Virus record (IMG/VR): IMGVR_UViG_3300019755_000004
Location: 1-37,982 of that record
Length of the DNA stretch: 37,982 nt
From: a virus
Direction: 5' to 3' (one strand)
The position numbers and the translations under genes were made by a program. The notes beneath the pieces are model-generated. The model ran no database searches. It saw only the letters and a list, made by a program, of their open reading frames with translations, and was not told the origin of the DNA. Positions 13,681 through 20,920 of this stretch are shown one piece after another (the stretch's first letter is position 1; every line of letters begins with the position of its first letter).

Positions 13681-14475
13681 ATGAAAAAGAGAATATCTAA
13701 AAGACAACGTAAACAGTATAACGACCTAAGAAAGTCTATACCGCGTTATATTACTTCAATGACTAAGAAGATAGAGCCAAAGAGATTAGCTTATATTAAG
13801 TCGATTATTAAAGCCATAAAGGGTAAGAGTATTTCTGATGCTAAAAAGATAATCAAGAAAGCCAACGACCAAAGCTATATGACTGCCATTTACAAGAATC
13901 TGTACTACACGCTAGGCATGACGATTGCCAAAGGTCAGTATAATATACTCAATTCCCGTAAAGCTGACGAAATTAACGAATTAGAGAAAACATGGTTAGC
14001 TGAGTTGGATAAGTTCGTAAAGACTTACTCAGGGGTTCAGATCAAGACAATTAGTAAGAGCCTAAGAGAACAACTACTAGCTAAACTAGACGGATTCGTT
14101 AAAGATGCGGTTGAACAAGGTGAAAGTATCGAGGTTGTTACGGATAAGATTGTTAAGGATATGGATGGGTTTTTCACGGATGCTAATAAATGGCAGGCAA
14201 GGAGAATTGCACACACTGAAACCATGCACGCAGCTGGTAAAGCACAGGAAGTCTCTGTTGATAGTCTAGGGATAGAGTATTGGAAAGTATGGAACGCGGT
14301 CTTTAACAACACTCGACCAAGTCACCAAGCCATGCAAGGGGTTGCCGTGAAGAAAGGTAAACCTTTCAATGTTAATGGCAGTAAAATGATGTTTCCTAGT
14401 GATTCTAGTATGGGTGCAGATGTCAGTGAGATAGTTAACTGTTCCTGTTTCCTAGTGTTTGAACCAATACGCTAA
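13681..14475 (+). CDS. Minor head protein, Mu gpF / SPP1 gp7-like
   Basis: A 264-residue protein. The ATG at 13681 is chosen because the -7 element lies just upstream. A helical basic N-terminal half is followed by the family domain: WQARRIAHTETMHAAGKAQ (about 178-196), IEYWKVWNAVFNNTRPSHQAM with the conserved R-x-x-H, and the terminal VNCSCFLVFEP. Mu F-like proteins sit with the portal in the procapsid and are thought to aid DNA ejection or head assembly. Normally they follow the portal directly; here a 1.6-kb cassette separates them. Confidence 0.88.
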   Translation: MKKRISKRQRKQYNDLRKSIPRYITSMTKKIEPKRLAYIKSIIKAIKGKSISDAKKIIKKANDQSYMTAIYKNLYYTLGMTIAKGQYNILNSRKADEINELEKTWLAELDKFVKTYSGVQIKTISKSLREQLLAKLDGFVKDAVEQGESIEVVTDKIVKDMDGFFTDANKWQARRIAHTETMHAAGKAQEVSVDSLGIEYWKVWNAVFNNTRPSHQAMQGVAVKKGKPFNVNGSKMMFPSDSSMGADVSEIVNCSCFLVFEPIR

Positions 14476-14476
14476 T

Positions 14477-14531
14477 ATGTTGTAGAACATGTTTAAAGTT
14501 ATTGTATATTCATAAATTATTTATACTTTTA
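14477..14531 (+). promoter_or_regulatory. Rightward promoter with upstream palindrome (site D)
   Basis: Palindrome ATGTTGTAGAACAT (14477-14490); -7-like TACTTTTA (14524-14531). Centre to -7 end is 47.5 bp. It drives the exported small protein gene at 14583. Confidence 0.65.
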
Positions 14532-14582
14532 CATACACGAAACTAGGGTATATTCCCACAAAATCATTAAATAATAATTATT

Positions 14583-14915
14583 ATGAAACATTTGCTTTTA
14601 ATGCTTATTATGGCATTATCTTTTATTATTTTTAGTCCTGTCGATTCGCTCGCCACGGATAATGAAAATAATAAACAAGAAGTACAGATTGAACAAACAA
14701 TACAATGTGTAAACGTTGTAGCAATCAATGTTCAGTCAGATTGTAGTCTAATCTTAGACTTAGAGAGTGATATGGTAACTTATGAATTAGTAGAAACCAA
14801 TTACTCAGTTAATAAATATCAATGTATTAAGGAGGAATTTAAGCGACTCAGTTTCAAAGCACCTTTTTATACTATTATATTATTAGCTACTATAAGATAC
14901 AAGACGATTCAATAA
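14583..14915 (+). CDS. Exported small protein with signal peptide, 110 residues
   Basis: A clear signal peptide: MKHLLLMLIMALSFIIFSPV followed by DSLA and a charged mature start (TDNENNKQ), with likely cleavage after about residue 24. The mature part holds two cysteines that could pair and ends in a short hydrophobic stretch (FYTIILLATI). No family is recognised. Export to the periplasm of the infected cell, from a gene with its own promoter and terminator in the head operon, fits a moron acting on the envelope, such as superinfection exclusion; this is inference. Confidence 0.6.
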   Translation: MKHLLLMLIMALSFIIFSPVDSLATDNENNKQEVQIEQTIQCVNVVAINVQSDCSLILDLESDMVTYELVETNYSVNKYQCIKEEFKRLSFKAPFYTIILLATIRYKTIQ

Positions 14916-14989
14916 GAGGGAAATATATCTGCAAGATATTTCAACCTCACAATGGAAAGATATTAAGTTAATAAAAAATAAAATATTTA

Positions 14990-15022
14990 AAGACCATCTA
15001 CATAACGCTAGATGGTCTTTTT
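14990..15022 (+). terminator. Strong intrinsic terminator after the exported protein gene
   Basis: An 11-bp stem AAGACCATCTA (14990-15000) with TAGATGGTCTT (15009-15019) and a T-run. The next palindrome (site E) starts immediately at 15023. Confidence 0.85.
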
Positions 15023-15077
15023 ATGTTGTACAACATATAAATACTTTCGGTTAATTGCGTTTAATTCGCTACTTTTG
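15023..15077 (+). promoter_or_regulatory. Rightward promoter with upstream palindrome (site E)
   Basis: Perfect palindrome ATGTTGTACAACAT (15023-15036), weak -33 TTTC (15045-15048), -7 TACTTTTG (15070-15077). Centre to -7 end is 47.5 bp. It serves the two-gene cassette 15105-15505. Confidence 0.75.
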
Positions 15078-15104
15078 AGGTATAACATTTAAAATAATAG
15101 AAAG

Positions 15105-15308
15105 ATGGAAGTACAAATAACAGGGATATTCCCAATGCCAACAGACGTAACTAGCGTTAGTGATGGTATGCCATTGTATAAATTTAAAAGAGTAAGGGCT
15201 GAATTTATAATTAATGGCATTTTTAATTGTAGTTGTATTATGCCTATATGTGAAGATGGTGATTATAAAGAATCGATAATTAATAAATTAAAAGAATCGA
15301 TAAAATGA
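15105..15308 (+). CDS. Hypothetical protein, CSC-MPI family, paralogue 1
   Basis: A 67-residue protein sharing the pattern FIINGIFNCSCIMPI and a C-terminal IINKLKESI helix with the 66-residue protein at 23678-23878 (FLLNNIFECSCTMPI, IIEKLKETL). The Cys-Ser-Cys could bind a metal or form a disulphide. Both copies sit in promoter-bearing accessory cassettes but on opposite strands. No function is known. Confidence 0.6.
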   Translation: MEVQITGIFPMPTDVTSVSDGMPLYKFKRVRAEFIINGIFNCSCIMPICEDGDYKESIINKLKESIK

Positions 15309-15505
15309 AATCAAAACTACTAGCAAAAGTAAGAAAGGATATTGCCATTGAGCATAACAACGTGGGTTTAACGCGCGTTATTATACCTAGTAATGGTTAT
15401 GTAGTAAACGATTGGAGTTTACTTAAGAAGTCACGCAACGTTATGAGAACGGTTATACTAGGACGTGCAGAAAAGTATCGTAAAAAGATTAAAAGAAAGA
15501 AATAA
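15305..15505 (+). CDS. Hypothetical very basic protein, 66 residues
   Basis: Lysine- and arginine-rich at both ends, with the tail RAEKYRKKIKRKK. It overlaps the preceding gene by 4 nt (ATGA), so it is coupled to it. Nucleic-acid or ribosome binding is possible from charge; no family is recognised. Confidence 0.55.
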   Translation: MKSKLLAKVRKDIAIEHNNVGLTRVIIPSNGYVVNDWSLLKKSRNVMRTVILGRAEKYRKKIKRKK

Positions 15506-15510
15506 TTCAC

Positions 15511-15518
15511 TATATTTG
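15511..15518 (+). promoter_or_regulatory. Promoter with no gene downstream (candidate sRNA promoter)
   Basis: -7 element TATATTTG, 5 nt after a stop codon. A terminator follows about 45 nt later with no open frame between. Confidence 0.5.
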
Positions 15519-15522
15519 CACT

Positions 15523-15587
15523 TGTAAACTTCTCATTAGTTATTGTGTTAATCTTTAAGAGTCGCCCTTTATAGGGTGGCTTTTTTT
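15523..15587 (+). ncRNA. Candidate small RNA, about 65 nt
   Basis: Bounded by the promoter at 15511-15518 and an intrinsic terminator at 15561-15587. There is no ATG and no plausible frame. It could also be just the trailer of the upstream transcript, with a chance -7 element. No known RNA family is recognised. Confidence 0.35.
15561..15587 (+). terminator. Intrinsic terminator
   Basis: An 8-bp stem GTCGCCCT/AGGGTGGC (two G-U pairs) with a TTAT loop and seven Ts. Site F begins at 15588, directly after the T-run. Confidence 0.82.
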
Positions 15588-15642
15588 ATGTTGTACAACA
15601 TAGTTTTATTTTATGATATTTATTTGAAAATATGTAAATTTG
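15588..15642 (+). promoter_or_regulatory. Rightward promoter with upstream palindrome (site F)
   Basis: Perfect palindrome ATGTTGTACAACAT (15588-15601); -7 TAAATTTG (15635-15642). Centre to -7 end is 47.5 bp. It drives the gene at 15673. Confidence 0.72.
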
Positions 15643-15672
15643 ACGCAATAAGTATAATAAAAATACACAAAT

Positions 15673-15966
15673 ATGATAGAGCAAGAAATCATAAAAGTAA
15701 ACGCAAAATATCTTAATAAAGAAGTTAAGAATATGAACGCAAAGGGTTATAGATTAGTGAGTATATTAGAAACTACTCCAGCATATAGTATTGAAAGCAC
15801 AGGAGGATTCAGCGTGGGTGATGATGAAAAGAAAACGCTATTATTTGAAAAGGCTAATCATATTACTATTGAAGTAGAAAAAAAACTAATAGACAGAATG
15901 TTTAAAGAAATGGCTAAAGATATTGAAAAAGAGATTGATAAAGATATATTAAAAGAGAATAATTAA
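15673..15966 (+). CDS. Hypothetical protein, 97 residues
   Basis: An N-terminal alpha/beta part with NAKGYRLVSILETTPAYS, similar in style to small DUF4177-like proteins that carry a GYxLVS/VSVxxT motif, and a long helical C-terminus (VEKKLIDRMFKEMAKDIEKE...). The assignment to that family is only suggestive. It is a single-gene unit behind site F. No transmembrane segment. Confidence 0.55.
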   Translation: MIEQEIIKVNAKYLNKEVKNMNAKGYRLVSILETTPAYSIESTGGFSVGDDEKKTLLFEKANHITIEVEKKLIDRMFKEMAKDIEKEIDKDILKENN

Positions 15967-15967
15967 C

Positions 15968-15975
15968 TATATTTG
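15968..15975 (+). promoter_or_regulatory. Rightward promoter before the 93-residue gene
   Basis: -7 element TATATTTG two bases after the stop of the previous gene and about 40 nt before the ATG at 16015. No palindrome is associated. Confidence 0.55.
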
Positions 15976-16014
15976 TTATATACAATCATTTATTAATTTA
16001 TAAATTTATTTATT

Positions 16015-16296
16015 ATGTTTTATTTAAGAAAAGTAGAAAACGAAAACAACAGAGTGTCAAATCAATGCCTAGGTGATAACTATAAAATAAGATGGCACGG
16101 GGGTGATGTGGATTCTGAAAAGTTTTTAGAAGAATGTAAAATACATTTTGATTGGATGAAAGAATCTGATATGAAAGATATAATTCAGATTGTTACAAAT
16201 CACAATGGTAGCGAATCATTTCCTATATTTAAAGGTAATAAAGGTAATTATATTATGACTGAAAATGGTAATACATTTGAGAAACTATTATCATAA
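16015..16296 (+). CDS. Conserved phage hypothetical protein, 93 residues
   Basis: Begins MFYLRKVENENNRVSNQCLGDNY and ends IFKGNKGNYIMTENGNTFEKL. The start MFYLRKVE...xNQxLGDNY and the final ..YIMTEnGnTFExL are a recurring pattern of small Bacteroidota phage proteins, as recalled; function is unknown. It carries its own promoter and is followed by a strong terminator, so it is an independent cassette. Confidence 0.6.
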   Translation: MFYLRKVENENNRVSNQCLGDNYKIRWHGGDVDSEKFLEECKIHFDWMKESDMKDIIQIVTNHNGSESFPIFKGNKGNYIMTENGNTFEKLLS

Positions 16297-16320
16297 AGAA
16301 TATAAATAGAAAAACATTAA

Positions 16321-16347
16321 AGACTGCCTTTTGGTGGTCTTTTTTTT
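16321..16347 (+). terminator. Intrinsic terminator before the protease/capsid operon
   Basis: Stem AGACTGCC/GGTGGTCT with two G-U pairs and a short TTTT loop, followed by seven Ts. It closes the accessory block 14.5-16.3 kb. Confidence 0.8.
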
Positions 16348-16368
16348 ATGCCTAAACAATTGATAAAC

Positions 16369-16407
16369 ATGTTATACAACATATTTGATTTTTTTTTCTT
16401 ACATTTG
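16369..16407 (+). promoter_or_regulatory. Promoter of protease/capsid operon overlapped by palindrome (site G)
   Basis: Palindrome variant ATGTTATACAACAT (16369-16382) and -7 TACATTTG (16400-16407). Centre to -7 end is only 31.5 bp, so the palindrome covers the -33 region. This position suits repression, unlike sites A-F. The -7 element ends 4 nt before the ATG at 16412. Confidence 0.6.
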
Positions 16408-16411
16408 TTGT

Positions 16412-17053
16412 ATGAGCAAAAAATTAGAATATAAACACATAGATGCAGCCAATCTCGAAGAGTTTGAATGGAAAGCAGACGAGAATGGAATTAAGCGACT
16501 ATTAGTAAAAGGTTATGCAGCCGTATTCGGTAACGAGGACAGTTATGGCGACGTAATAGAAAAAGGTGCTTTTACAGAAACAATACAAGGCAAAAACGGC
16601 TCACGTATTGCATTTTGTTGGCAGCACGATATTAGACAACCAATAGGGAATGTATTAGTTCTTAAAGAAGATGATAAGGGTTTATATTTTGAGGCTCTTG
16701 TTAGTGCATCTGAATCAGACAAAGCCACTAAGATAGAAGAAAAGATAATCAAAGAGTTTTCTATTGGATATTGGACTGAACAGAAAGAATATCAACAAAA
16801 TGAGGTTGATGGACGAGAAATAAGAATATTAAAGAAACTCGGATTAGCCGAATTTTCAGCCGTTACAAGGGCAGCAAATGACGAGGCAACTGTAATAGGC
16901 ACTGAACGCAAAGAGGAGGAATTTAAGGCAATGACTGAAGATTTAGATAAGAAATCAGACGAGGATCTTATTGATGTTCAGAAGAAACTAGAAAACTCTT
17001 TACATGAAGTAAAGAACGAAATAGAGAAACGAGTATTATTATCAATAAATTAA
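16412..17053 (+). CDS. Prohead protease (HK97 family, peptidase U35/S78)
   Basis: The ATG at 16412 (MSKKLEYKHIDAANL) is chosen; an earlier in-frame ATG at 16385 lies within the promoter. The family signature GYAAVFGNEDSYGDVIEKGAF (about 35-55) is followed by the catalytic His in CWQHD and the catalytic Ser in IIKEFSIGYW. The charged helical C-terminus (after about 180) is a scaffolding-like segment. It matures the capsid by cutting the delta domain of the next gene product. Its predicted message is leaderless. Confidence 0.92.
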   Translation: MSKKLEYKHIDAANLEEFEWKADENGIKRLLVKGYAAVFGNEDSYGDVIEKGAFTETIQGKNGSRIAFCWQHDIRQPIGNVLVLKEDDKGLYFEALVSASESDKATKIEEKIIKEFSIGYWTEQKEYQQNEVDGREIRILKKLGLAEFSAVTRAANDEATVIGTERKEEEFKAMTEDLDKKSDEDLIDVQKKLENSLHEVKNEIEKRVLLSIN

Positions 17054-17064
17054 AAGTTATACGT

Positions 17065-18327
17065 ATGACTGAAATTGAACAAAAAGCACAAGCACTACAA
17101 ACAAAGCTAGATGCTTTAAAAGATGTTCCTAGTGAGTTAAAAACTGCACAGAACGAAATTGATGCCCTTAAGCAGAAAAATACTGACCTACTTGCTTTAA
17201 TAGGTGAGAAGAAAGAGGGCGACGAGTCAACTATTGAGCAAAAATTTGCTACGATCAACGACGAGTTTAAGAAACTTCAAGAAGTTATTGAAGAGCAAAA
17301 AGCTGCTAAAGAAAACGAGGTTAAATCGCTTGGTGATGCTATTCTTGACCTAGAAAAGAAAAATTCTGACCTAGATAAGATTGCTAAAGAGATTAAATCA
17401 GGTAACGGTACGATAAATAAGACTATCGAACTTAAAGCTTCTGTATTGTCTACTGCTTTAACAGGTACTAGACAAATCTCAATGTTAGAGCCTGGAGTTG
17501 ATAAGCCAATTCCTCGTATGGCATTTATGAGAAACATCATACCTAACGTAGCAACTAACTCACCATTGATTTATTGGACTGAGCGAACTGCACATACTGA
17601 CGGTACAGGTGGTGTTGCTGAGGGTAATGCTGCTGGCGAATCAAGTTCTACTTGGGAAGAAAAGAGCCGTAAGGTGGTTAAGAGAGGGGTATTCTTTAAG
17701 TACTCAAATGAGGCCTTTGAAGATATGCCACAATTAATAGCTGACCTTAGAGCAGACGTTGAGAGAGATTTGGAGTTAGATATTGATACTCAAATTCTTT
17801 CGGGTGATGGTTCGGGCACTAACTTCTATGGTATTACAGCCGATGCAACTGCATTTAACTCTACTGCAATTGATGTTAAAGCGAAAGTTGTTAATCCTAA
17901 CCTAGCAGACCTTATCAAGTGTTGTGCTACTCAGATTGAGATTGCTCATAGAATGCCAACTCACGTAGCATTAAATCCTGTTGACTTTAACAAGTTGGAA
18001 CTTGAAAAAGACCCTACAACAAGTCAATATGTATTACCTCCTTTCAAAACTGCCTCAGGCACAGAGATAGCAGGGGTAACTGTTGTTAAGAACACTGGAG
18101 TAACTAAGAACACTCTAATCATGTTCGATAGAACTGCAATTAGATTCTATACTAGACGTGATGTTCAGTTACAAATTTGGGATCAGAACGAAGACGATGC
18201 TAAAAAAGACATGAAAACTGTTACTTTATGGTACAGAGCTCAGGTTAGAGTACGTGAAAACGACAAAGCTGGTATCGTGAAAGTTACAGACATTGCTGCT
18301 GCACTTGTTGACATGAAGAAAGCGTAA
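17065..18327 (+). CDS. Major capsid protein (HK97 fold)
   Basis: A 420-residue protein right after the protease. Residues 1-115 are a charged coiled coil (IEQKAQALQTKLDALKDV and similar), the scaffolding delta domain that the protease removes. The rest has the HK97 pattern: RMAFMRNIIPNVATNSPLIY, EDMPQLIADLRADVERDLEL (spine helix), LSGDGSGTNFYGI, and VALNPVDFNKLELEKD with a late RAQVRVRENDKAGIVKV. It builds the icosahedral shell. Codon use is richer in C/G third positions than in accessory genes, as expected for a highly expressed core gene. Confidence 0.95.
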   Translation: MTEIEQKAQALQTKLDALKDVPSELKTAQNEIDALKQKNTDLLALIGEKKEGDESTIEQKFATINDEFKKLQEVIEEQKAAKENEVKSLGDAILDLEKKNSDLDKIAKEIKSGNGTINKTIELKASVLSTALTGTRQISMLEPGVDKPIPRMAFMRNIIPNVATNSPLIYWTERTAHTDGTGGVAEGNAAGESSSTWEEKSRKVVKRGVFFKYSNEAFEDMPQLIADLRADVERDLELDIDTQILSGDGSGTNFYGITADATAFNSTAIDVKAKVVNPNLADLIKCCATQIEIAHRMPTHVALNPVDFNKLELEKDPTTSQYVLPPFKTASGTEIAGVTVVKNTGVTKNTLIMFDRTAIRFYTRRDVQLQIWDQNEDDAKKDMKTVTLWYRAQVRVRENDKAGIVKVTDIAAALVDMKKA

Positions 18328-18355
18328 TCTTTCAACATTTCCATATATTTTGAGG

Positions 18356-18385
18356 GGGTAGGGTTTAATACCTTACCCTTTTTTA
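18356..18385 (+). terminator. Intrinsic terminator or attenuator after the capsid gene
   Basis: A 9-bp stem GGGTAGGGT (18356-18364) / ACCTTACCC (18370-18378) and a T-run to 18385. No promoter is evident before the next gene, so it probably lets part of transcription through and keeps capsid mRNA more abundant. Confidence 0.82.
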
Positions 18386-18406
18386 TTAACTTTTTAATTT
18401 AAAATC

Positions 18407-18625
18407 ATGGCTGATAATAAGACATTAGAAAACAAAGCAGAACAACCAGCTGCTGAGAATAAAAAAGAAGAAGTAAAGAAAGAAGAAATTAAACCTGCTA
18501 AAGAACTTGTTGATGTGCAATACATTAAGGAGTCAAACGGCGTAGAGAAAGGTTTCAAGAGAAAGATGGAGCTTGCCGATGCTGAAATGATGGTAGGTAA
18601 AGGTATCGTAAAGATTCTTAAGTAA
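18407..18625 (+). CDS. Small protein after the capsid gene, 72 residues
   Basis: A lysine/glutamate-rich, probably disordered N-terminal half (NKKEEVKKEEIKPAK), then a compact C-terminal part (VQYIKESNGVEKGFKRKMEL...MMVGKGIVKIL) typical of small proteins found between capsid and connector genes in many siphoviruses. A capsid accessory or head-completion role is inferred. Its stop overlaps the next ATG by 1 nt. Confidence 0.65.
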   Translation: MADNKTLENKAEQPAAENKKEEVKKEEIKPAKELVDVQYIKESNGVEKGFKRKMELADAEMMVGKGIVKILK

Positions 18626-19092
18626 TGGAAACGATAATAACAACAACAACGAATGGGCCTATTTTACTCGAGAACTTTAAAAAGTACATCGTTGAGGTAG
18701 GCTCTTCACGTGATGATGAGTTACAAAGCTTTCTTGATACTGCTACACGTAAGATAGAACTACACTGTAATAAATCATTGGCAAACCACGATATTACTTT
18801 AGTGAGCGATTATAAGGTGTCATACCTTAAGTTGAAACTAAGACCGGTTACTGAGATAATAAGCGTACAAGACGAGCAAGACAACGACGTAGTTTACACT
18901 ATTGATACTCGTATGAGAAAGATAGCTGTTGACACTCCTACTGAGTTAGTCGTAAAGTATAAGACCTTGCCACAAGTTGAACCACAACATAAACAGGCTA
19001 TACTTGATTATGCTACTTTGTTGTACAATGGTTCTACTGATGGTAATGAGTTTAAAAGTGTATTATTAAAATGTTATAATCCTATAGACTAA
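18625..19092 (+). CDS. Head-tail connector (adaptor), HK97 gp6-like
   Basis: A 155-residue protein in the adaptor position. Helical N-terminus (LLENFKKYIVEVGSSRDDEL, QSFLDTATRKIELHCNKSL), a beta insertion containing LKLKLRPVTEIISVQDEQD, and a C-terminal helix (PQHKQAILDYATLLYNGSTD), the layout of gp6/gp15-like connectors. It docks below the portal as a dodecamer. Position between the capsid and stopper genes supports the call. Confidence 0.8.
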   Translation: METIITTTTNGPILLENFKKYIVEVGSSRDDELQSFLDTATRKIELHCNKSLANHDITLVSDYKVSYLKLKLRPVTEIISVQDEQDNDVVYTIDTRMRKIAVDTPTELVVKYKTLPQVEPQHKQAILDYATLLYNGSTDGNEFKSVLLKCYNPID

Positions 19093-19514
19093 TGGCAATA
19101 AAAGGTAAAAAGACAGGTTCGTTAGCACGGAAACGTGACTTTATTCAGATAATCAGTGATATTAAAGTACCGTCGCCTGTTGGTGGTTGGACTAGTCACG
19201 ATCAACAGACTATTTACAATAATTATGCTGATTTAAGAAAGATAAGTCAGTATCGTATTTCGCAGTACGGTTTTGAATCGTCGTCAATAGCTTATGACAT
19301 CTTTATTAACCAGGTGGAATTGTCTGAGAACCTAGCCGACTTCAATAATGACTTTAGCGATGATTTTTTGGTGTCCTTAAAGAAGATAGGTATTACTTCG
19401 GCAACAACTCATATACTTTACAATGGTAAAAAGCTAAAGGTTCATTTCATTACTGATGATGACGAGAACTTAGGTCAGAAATTACGTATTGTAGCATATG
19501 GCAGCGGACTTTAA
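19092..19514 (+). CDS. Head-tail stopper / joining protein
   Basis: A 140-residue mostly beta protein with a basic start (GKKTGSLARKRDFIQIISDI) and PVGGWTSHDQQTIYNNYADL, the pattern of SPP1 gp16-type head-closure proteins, in which a barrel closes the DNA channel. It overlaps its neighbours at both ends (1 nt and 17 nt). The assignment rests on order, length and weak motif similarity. Confidence 0.72.
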   Translation: MAIKGKKTGSLARKRDFIQIISDIKVPSPVGGWTSHDQQTIYNNYADLRKISQYRISQYGFESSSIAYDIFINQVELSENLADFNNDFSDDFLVSLKKIGITSATTHILYNGKKLKVHFITDDDENLGQKLRIVAYGSGL

Positions 19515-19992
19515 AATAGAACTAACTAGAGAAAGCAAGCGTAAGTTTAAGCAATCTCTTAAAACTAATAAGGAAGAGATAAGTAAGTCTGTTATGGATG
19601 TGCTTAGTGCTGTTGCCTTAGATATTCTGTCAGATTCAATTAAGAACCTTAGAGACCACGGAAATATAGCAAGCGGTAAGTTACTAAAGAACGGTAGATT
19701 TAAGCGTGTTAAAGGTGAACTAGCTACTGAGGTAGTTTATACAGGATATGCAGGAGCAATAGAGTTCGGTCGTAAAGCTGGAAAGATGCCACCCGTTGAT
19801 GTTATCGCACAATGGGTAAAACGGAAAGGAATAGCGACAGGTAAGAGTATTAAATCAGTTGCCTTTCTTATCGCTCGGAGTATCGCAAAGAACGGAACAA
19901 AATCTAGTCCATTCCTTGCGCCTGCTTTTAACAAACACGTTCAAGGATTATCCACGAAACTAACCAAAGCAATCAACGACGTAAATAAATAA
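19498..19992 (+). CDS. HK97 gp10-like tail-joining protein
   Basis: A 164-residue protein with the family pattern: helical N-terminus, RDHGNIASGKLLKNGRFKRV, YTGYAGAIEFGRKAGKMPPV (tyrosine and EFG motif), DVIAQWVKRKGI and SPFLAPAFNKH. Such proteins complete the neck/tail interface. It is followed immediately by a bidirectional terminator where the leftward cassette ends. Confidence 0.85.
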   Translation: MAADFKIELTRESKRKFKQSLKTNKEEISKSVMDVLSAVALDILSDSIKNLRDHGNIASGKLLKNGRFKRVKGELATEVVYTGYAGAIEFGRKAGKMPPVDVIAQWVKRKGIATGKSIKSVAFLIARSIAKNGTKSSPFLAPAFNKHVQGLSTKLTKAINDVNK

Positions 19993-19996
19993 AAAA

Positions 19997-20022
19997 AAGA
20001 GCAACTTTAATCGGTTGCTCTT
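19997..20022. terminator. Bidirectional intrinsic terminator
   Basis: A 9-bp stem AAGAGCAAC/GTTGCTCTT with an 8-nt loop; A-run on the left, TT on the right. It ends the rightward head genes and the leftward cassette 20029-21289. Confidence 0.8.
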
Positions 20023-20028
20023 GTTGTA

Positions 20029-20424
20029 CTATTTACTTAGTGAATTAATTACATAATCATATAATATAATCGGTTGTTCAGTAAATGGCTTAGAACAGTC
20101 GTATCTTGATATTATCTCACATAATTCATCACTTCCTGCTAATGGATGAAGATTTTGTTTGGCACGCATAATATCTTCTAAGTGAATTTCATTGAATACG
20201 TCGTTCTTATCTATATCTGATATAAGAACATCGGTAAACTCACCGCCACCCCAATTTATTAATATGCCTTTATTTTCTTCTGAATACTCGTCGTCTGTGA
20301 GTATTTCGCAAACAATACCAGTAGAAATGTTTTGTATAAAACTGCCTAAATCAATAGTTCTTGTACTTTCTACCAAATCTCTAACTAGCTTACTAGCTTT
20401 CTGTAATTTTTCCTCTTTTGTCAT
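20029..20424 (-). CDS. Hypothetical protein, 131 residues
   Basis: An acidic helical protein (EKLQKASKLVRDLVESTRTI, DIMRAKQNLHPLAGSDEL, then CEIISRYDCS) with no recognised family. It is the last gene of the leftward cassette controlled from site H; the gap to the preceding gene is 4 nt. Its codon use and AT content match other accessory genes. Confidence 0.58.
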   Translation of the reverse strand: MTKEEKLQKASKLVRDLVESTRTIDLGSFIQNISTGIVCEILTDDEYSEENKGILINWGGGEFTDVLISDIDKNDVFNEIHLEDIMRAKQNLHPLAGSDELCEIISRYDCSKPFTEQPIILYDYVINSLSK

Positions 20425-20428
20425 TTTT

Positions 20429-20695
20429 TTACTCCTTAATTAAGTTATTTAAATACTCCGAATCGTTTAGTATTCGGTTGCGCTCTTTCCAAAGGACCTC
20501 TTCTTGTTTTTCTAGTTGTTCTTTGGTGAACTTAGCCTCTTTGTCTTTTAGGTCGTGAAACATCAATGCTCTATCTACTTGAGTTAGTTTGTCGTTAATC
20601 AAACTTATCAACATTGAATCTTGTTGCGCTTTCTCAAGCATTACACCTATGCTTGATGGCTTGGTTGGTCTGTCTAAAATTAGTTTTGATGCCAT
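20429..20695 (-). CDS. Hypothetical helical protein, 88 residues
   Basis: Almost entirely helical and charged (LTQVDRALMFHDLKDKEAKF, TKEQLEKQEEVLWKERNRIL). No motif or family is recognised. It is the third gene of the leftward cassette, 9 nt downstream of the 71-residue gene. Confidence 0.55.
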   Translation of the reverse strand: MASKLILDRPTKPSSIGVMLEKAQQDSMLISLINDKLTQVDRALMFHDLKDKEAKFTKEQLEKQEEVLWKERNRILNDSEYLNNLIKE

Positions 20696-20704
20696 GTTAT
20701 TTAG

Positions 20705-20920
20705 TTATTTAATTTTATTATACCATTGTTTATTAAAATCTAGTATAGCTAAATACGGAGAATCCCCAAAGCCTGATATGCCACTTTGTAAATCTTCACC
20801 ATACAATACACACCACTGATTGCCATCTTGTTTTAATTGTGGTTTTAATATAGCAAATAAATTAAACTCTTCTTTCTGAATAGCTGTATTAAATTCTGAC
20901 TGCTTAATGTTTTGTTCCAT
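20705..20920 (-). CDS. Conserved phage hypothetical protein, 71 residues
   Basis: The start ATG at 20920 (MEQNIKQSEFNTAIQKEEFN) is preferred to one 33 nt upstream. The core FAILKPQLKQDGNQWCVLYG with EDLQSGISGFGDSPYLAILD and FNKQWYN is a recurrent motif in small proteins of Bacteroidota phages, recalled from memory; function is unknown. Compact alpha/beta composition, no membrane segment. Confidence 0.65.
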   Translation of the reverse strand: MEQNIKQSEFNTAIQKEEFNLFAILKPQLKQDGNQWCVLYGEDLQSGISGFGDSPYLAILDFNKQWYNKIK

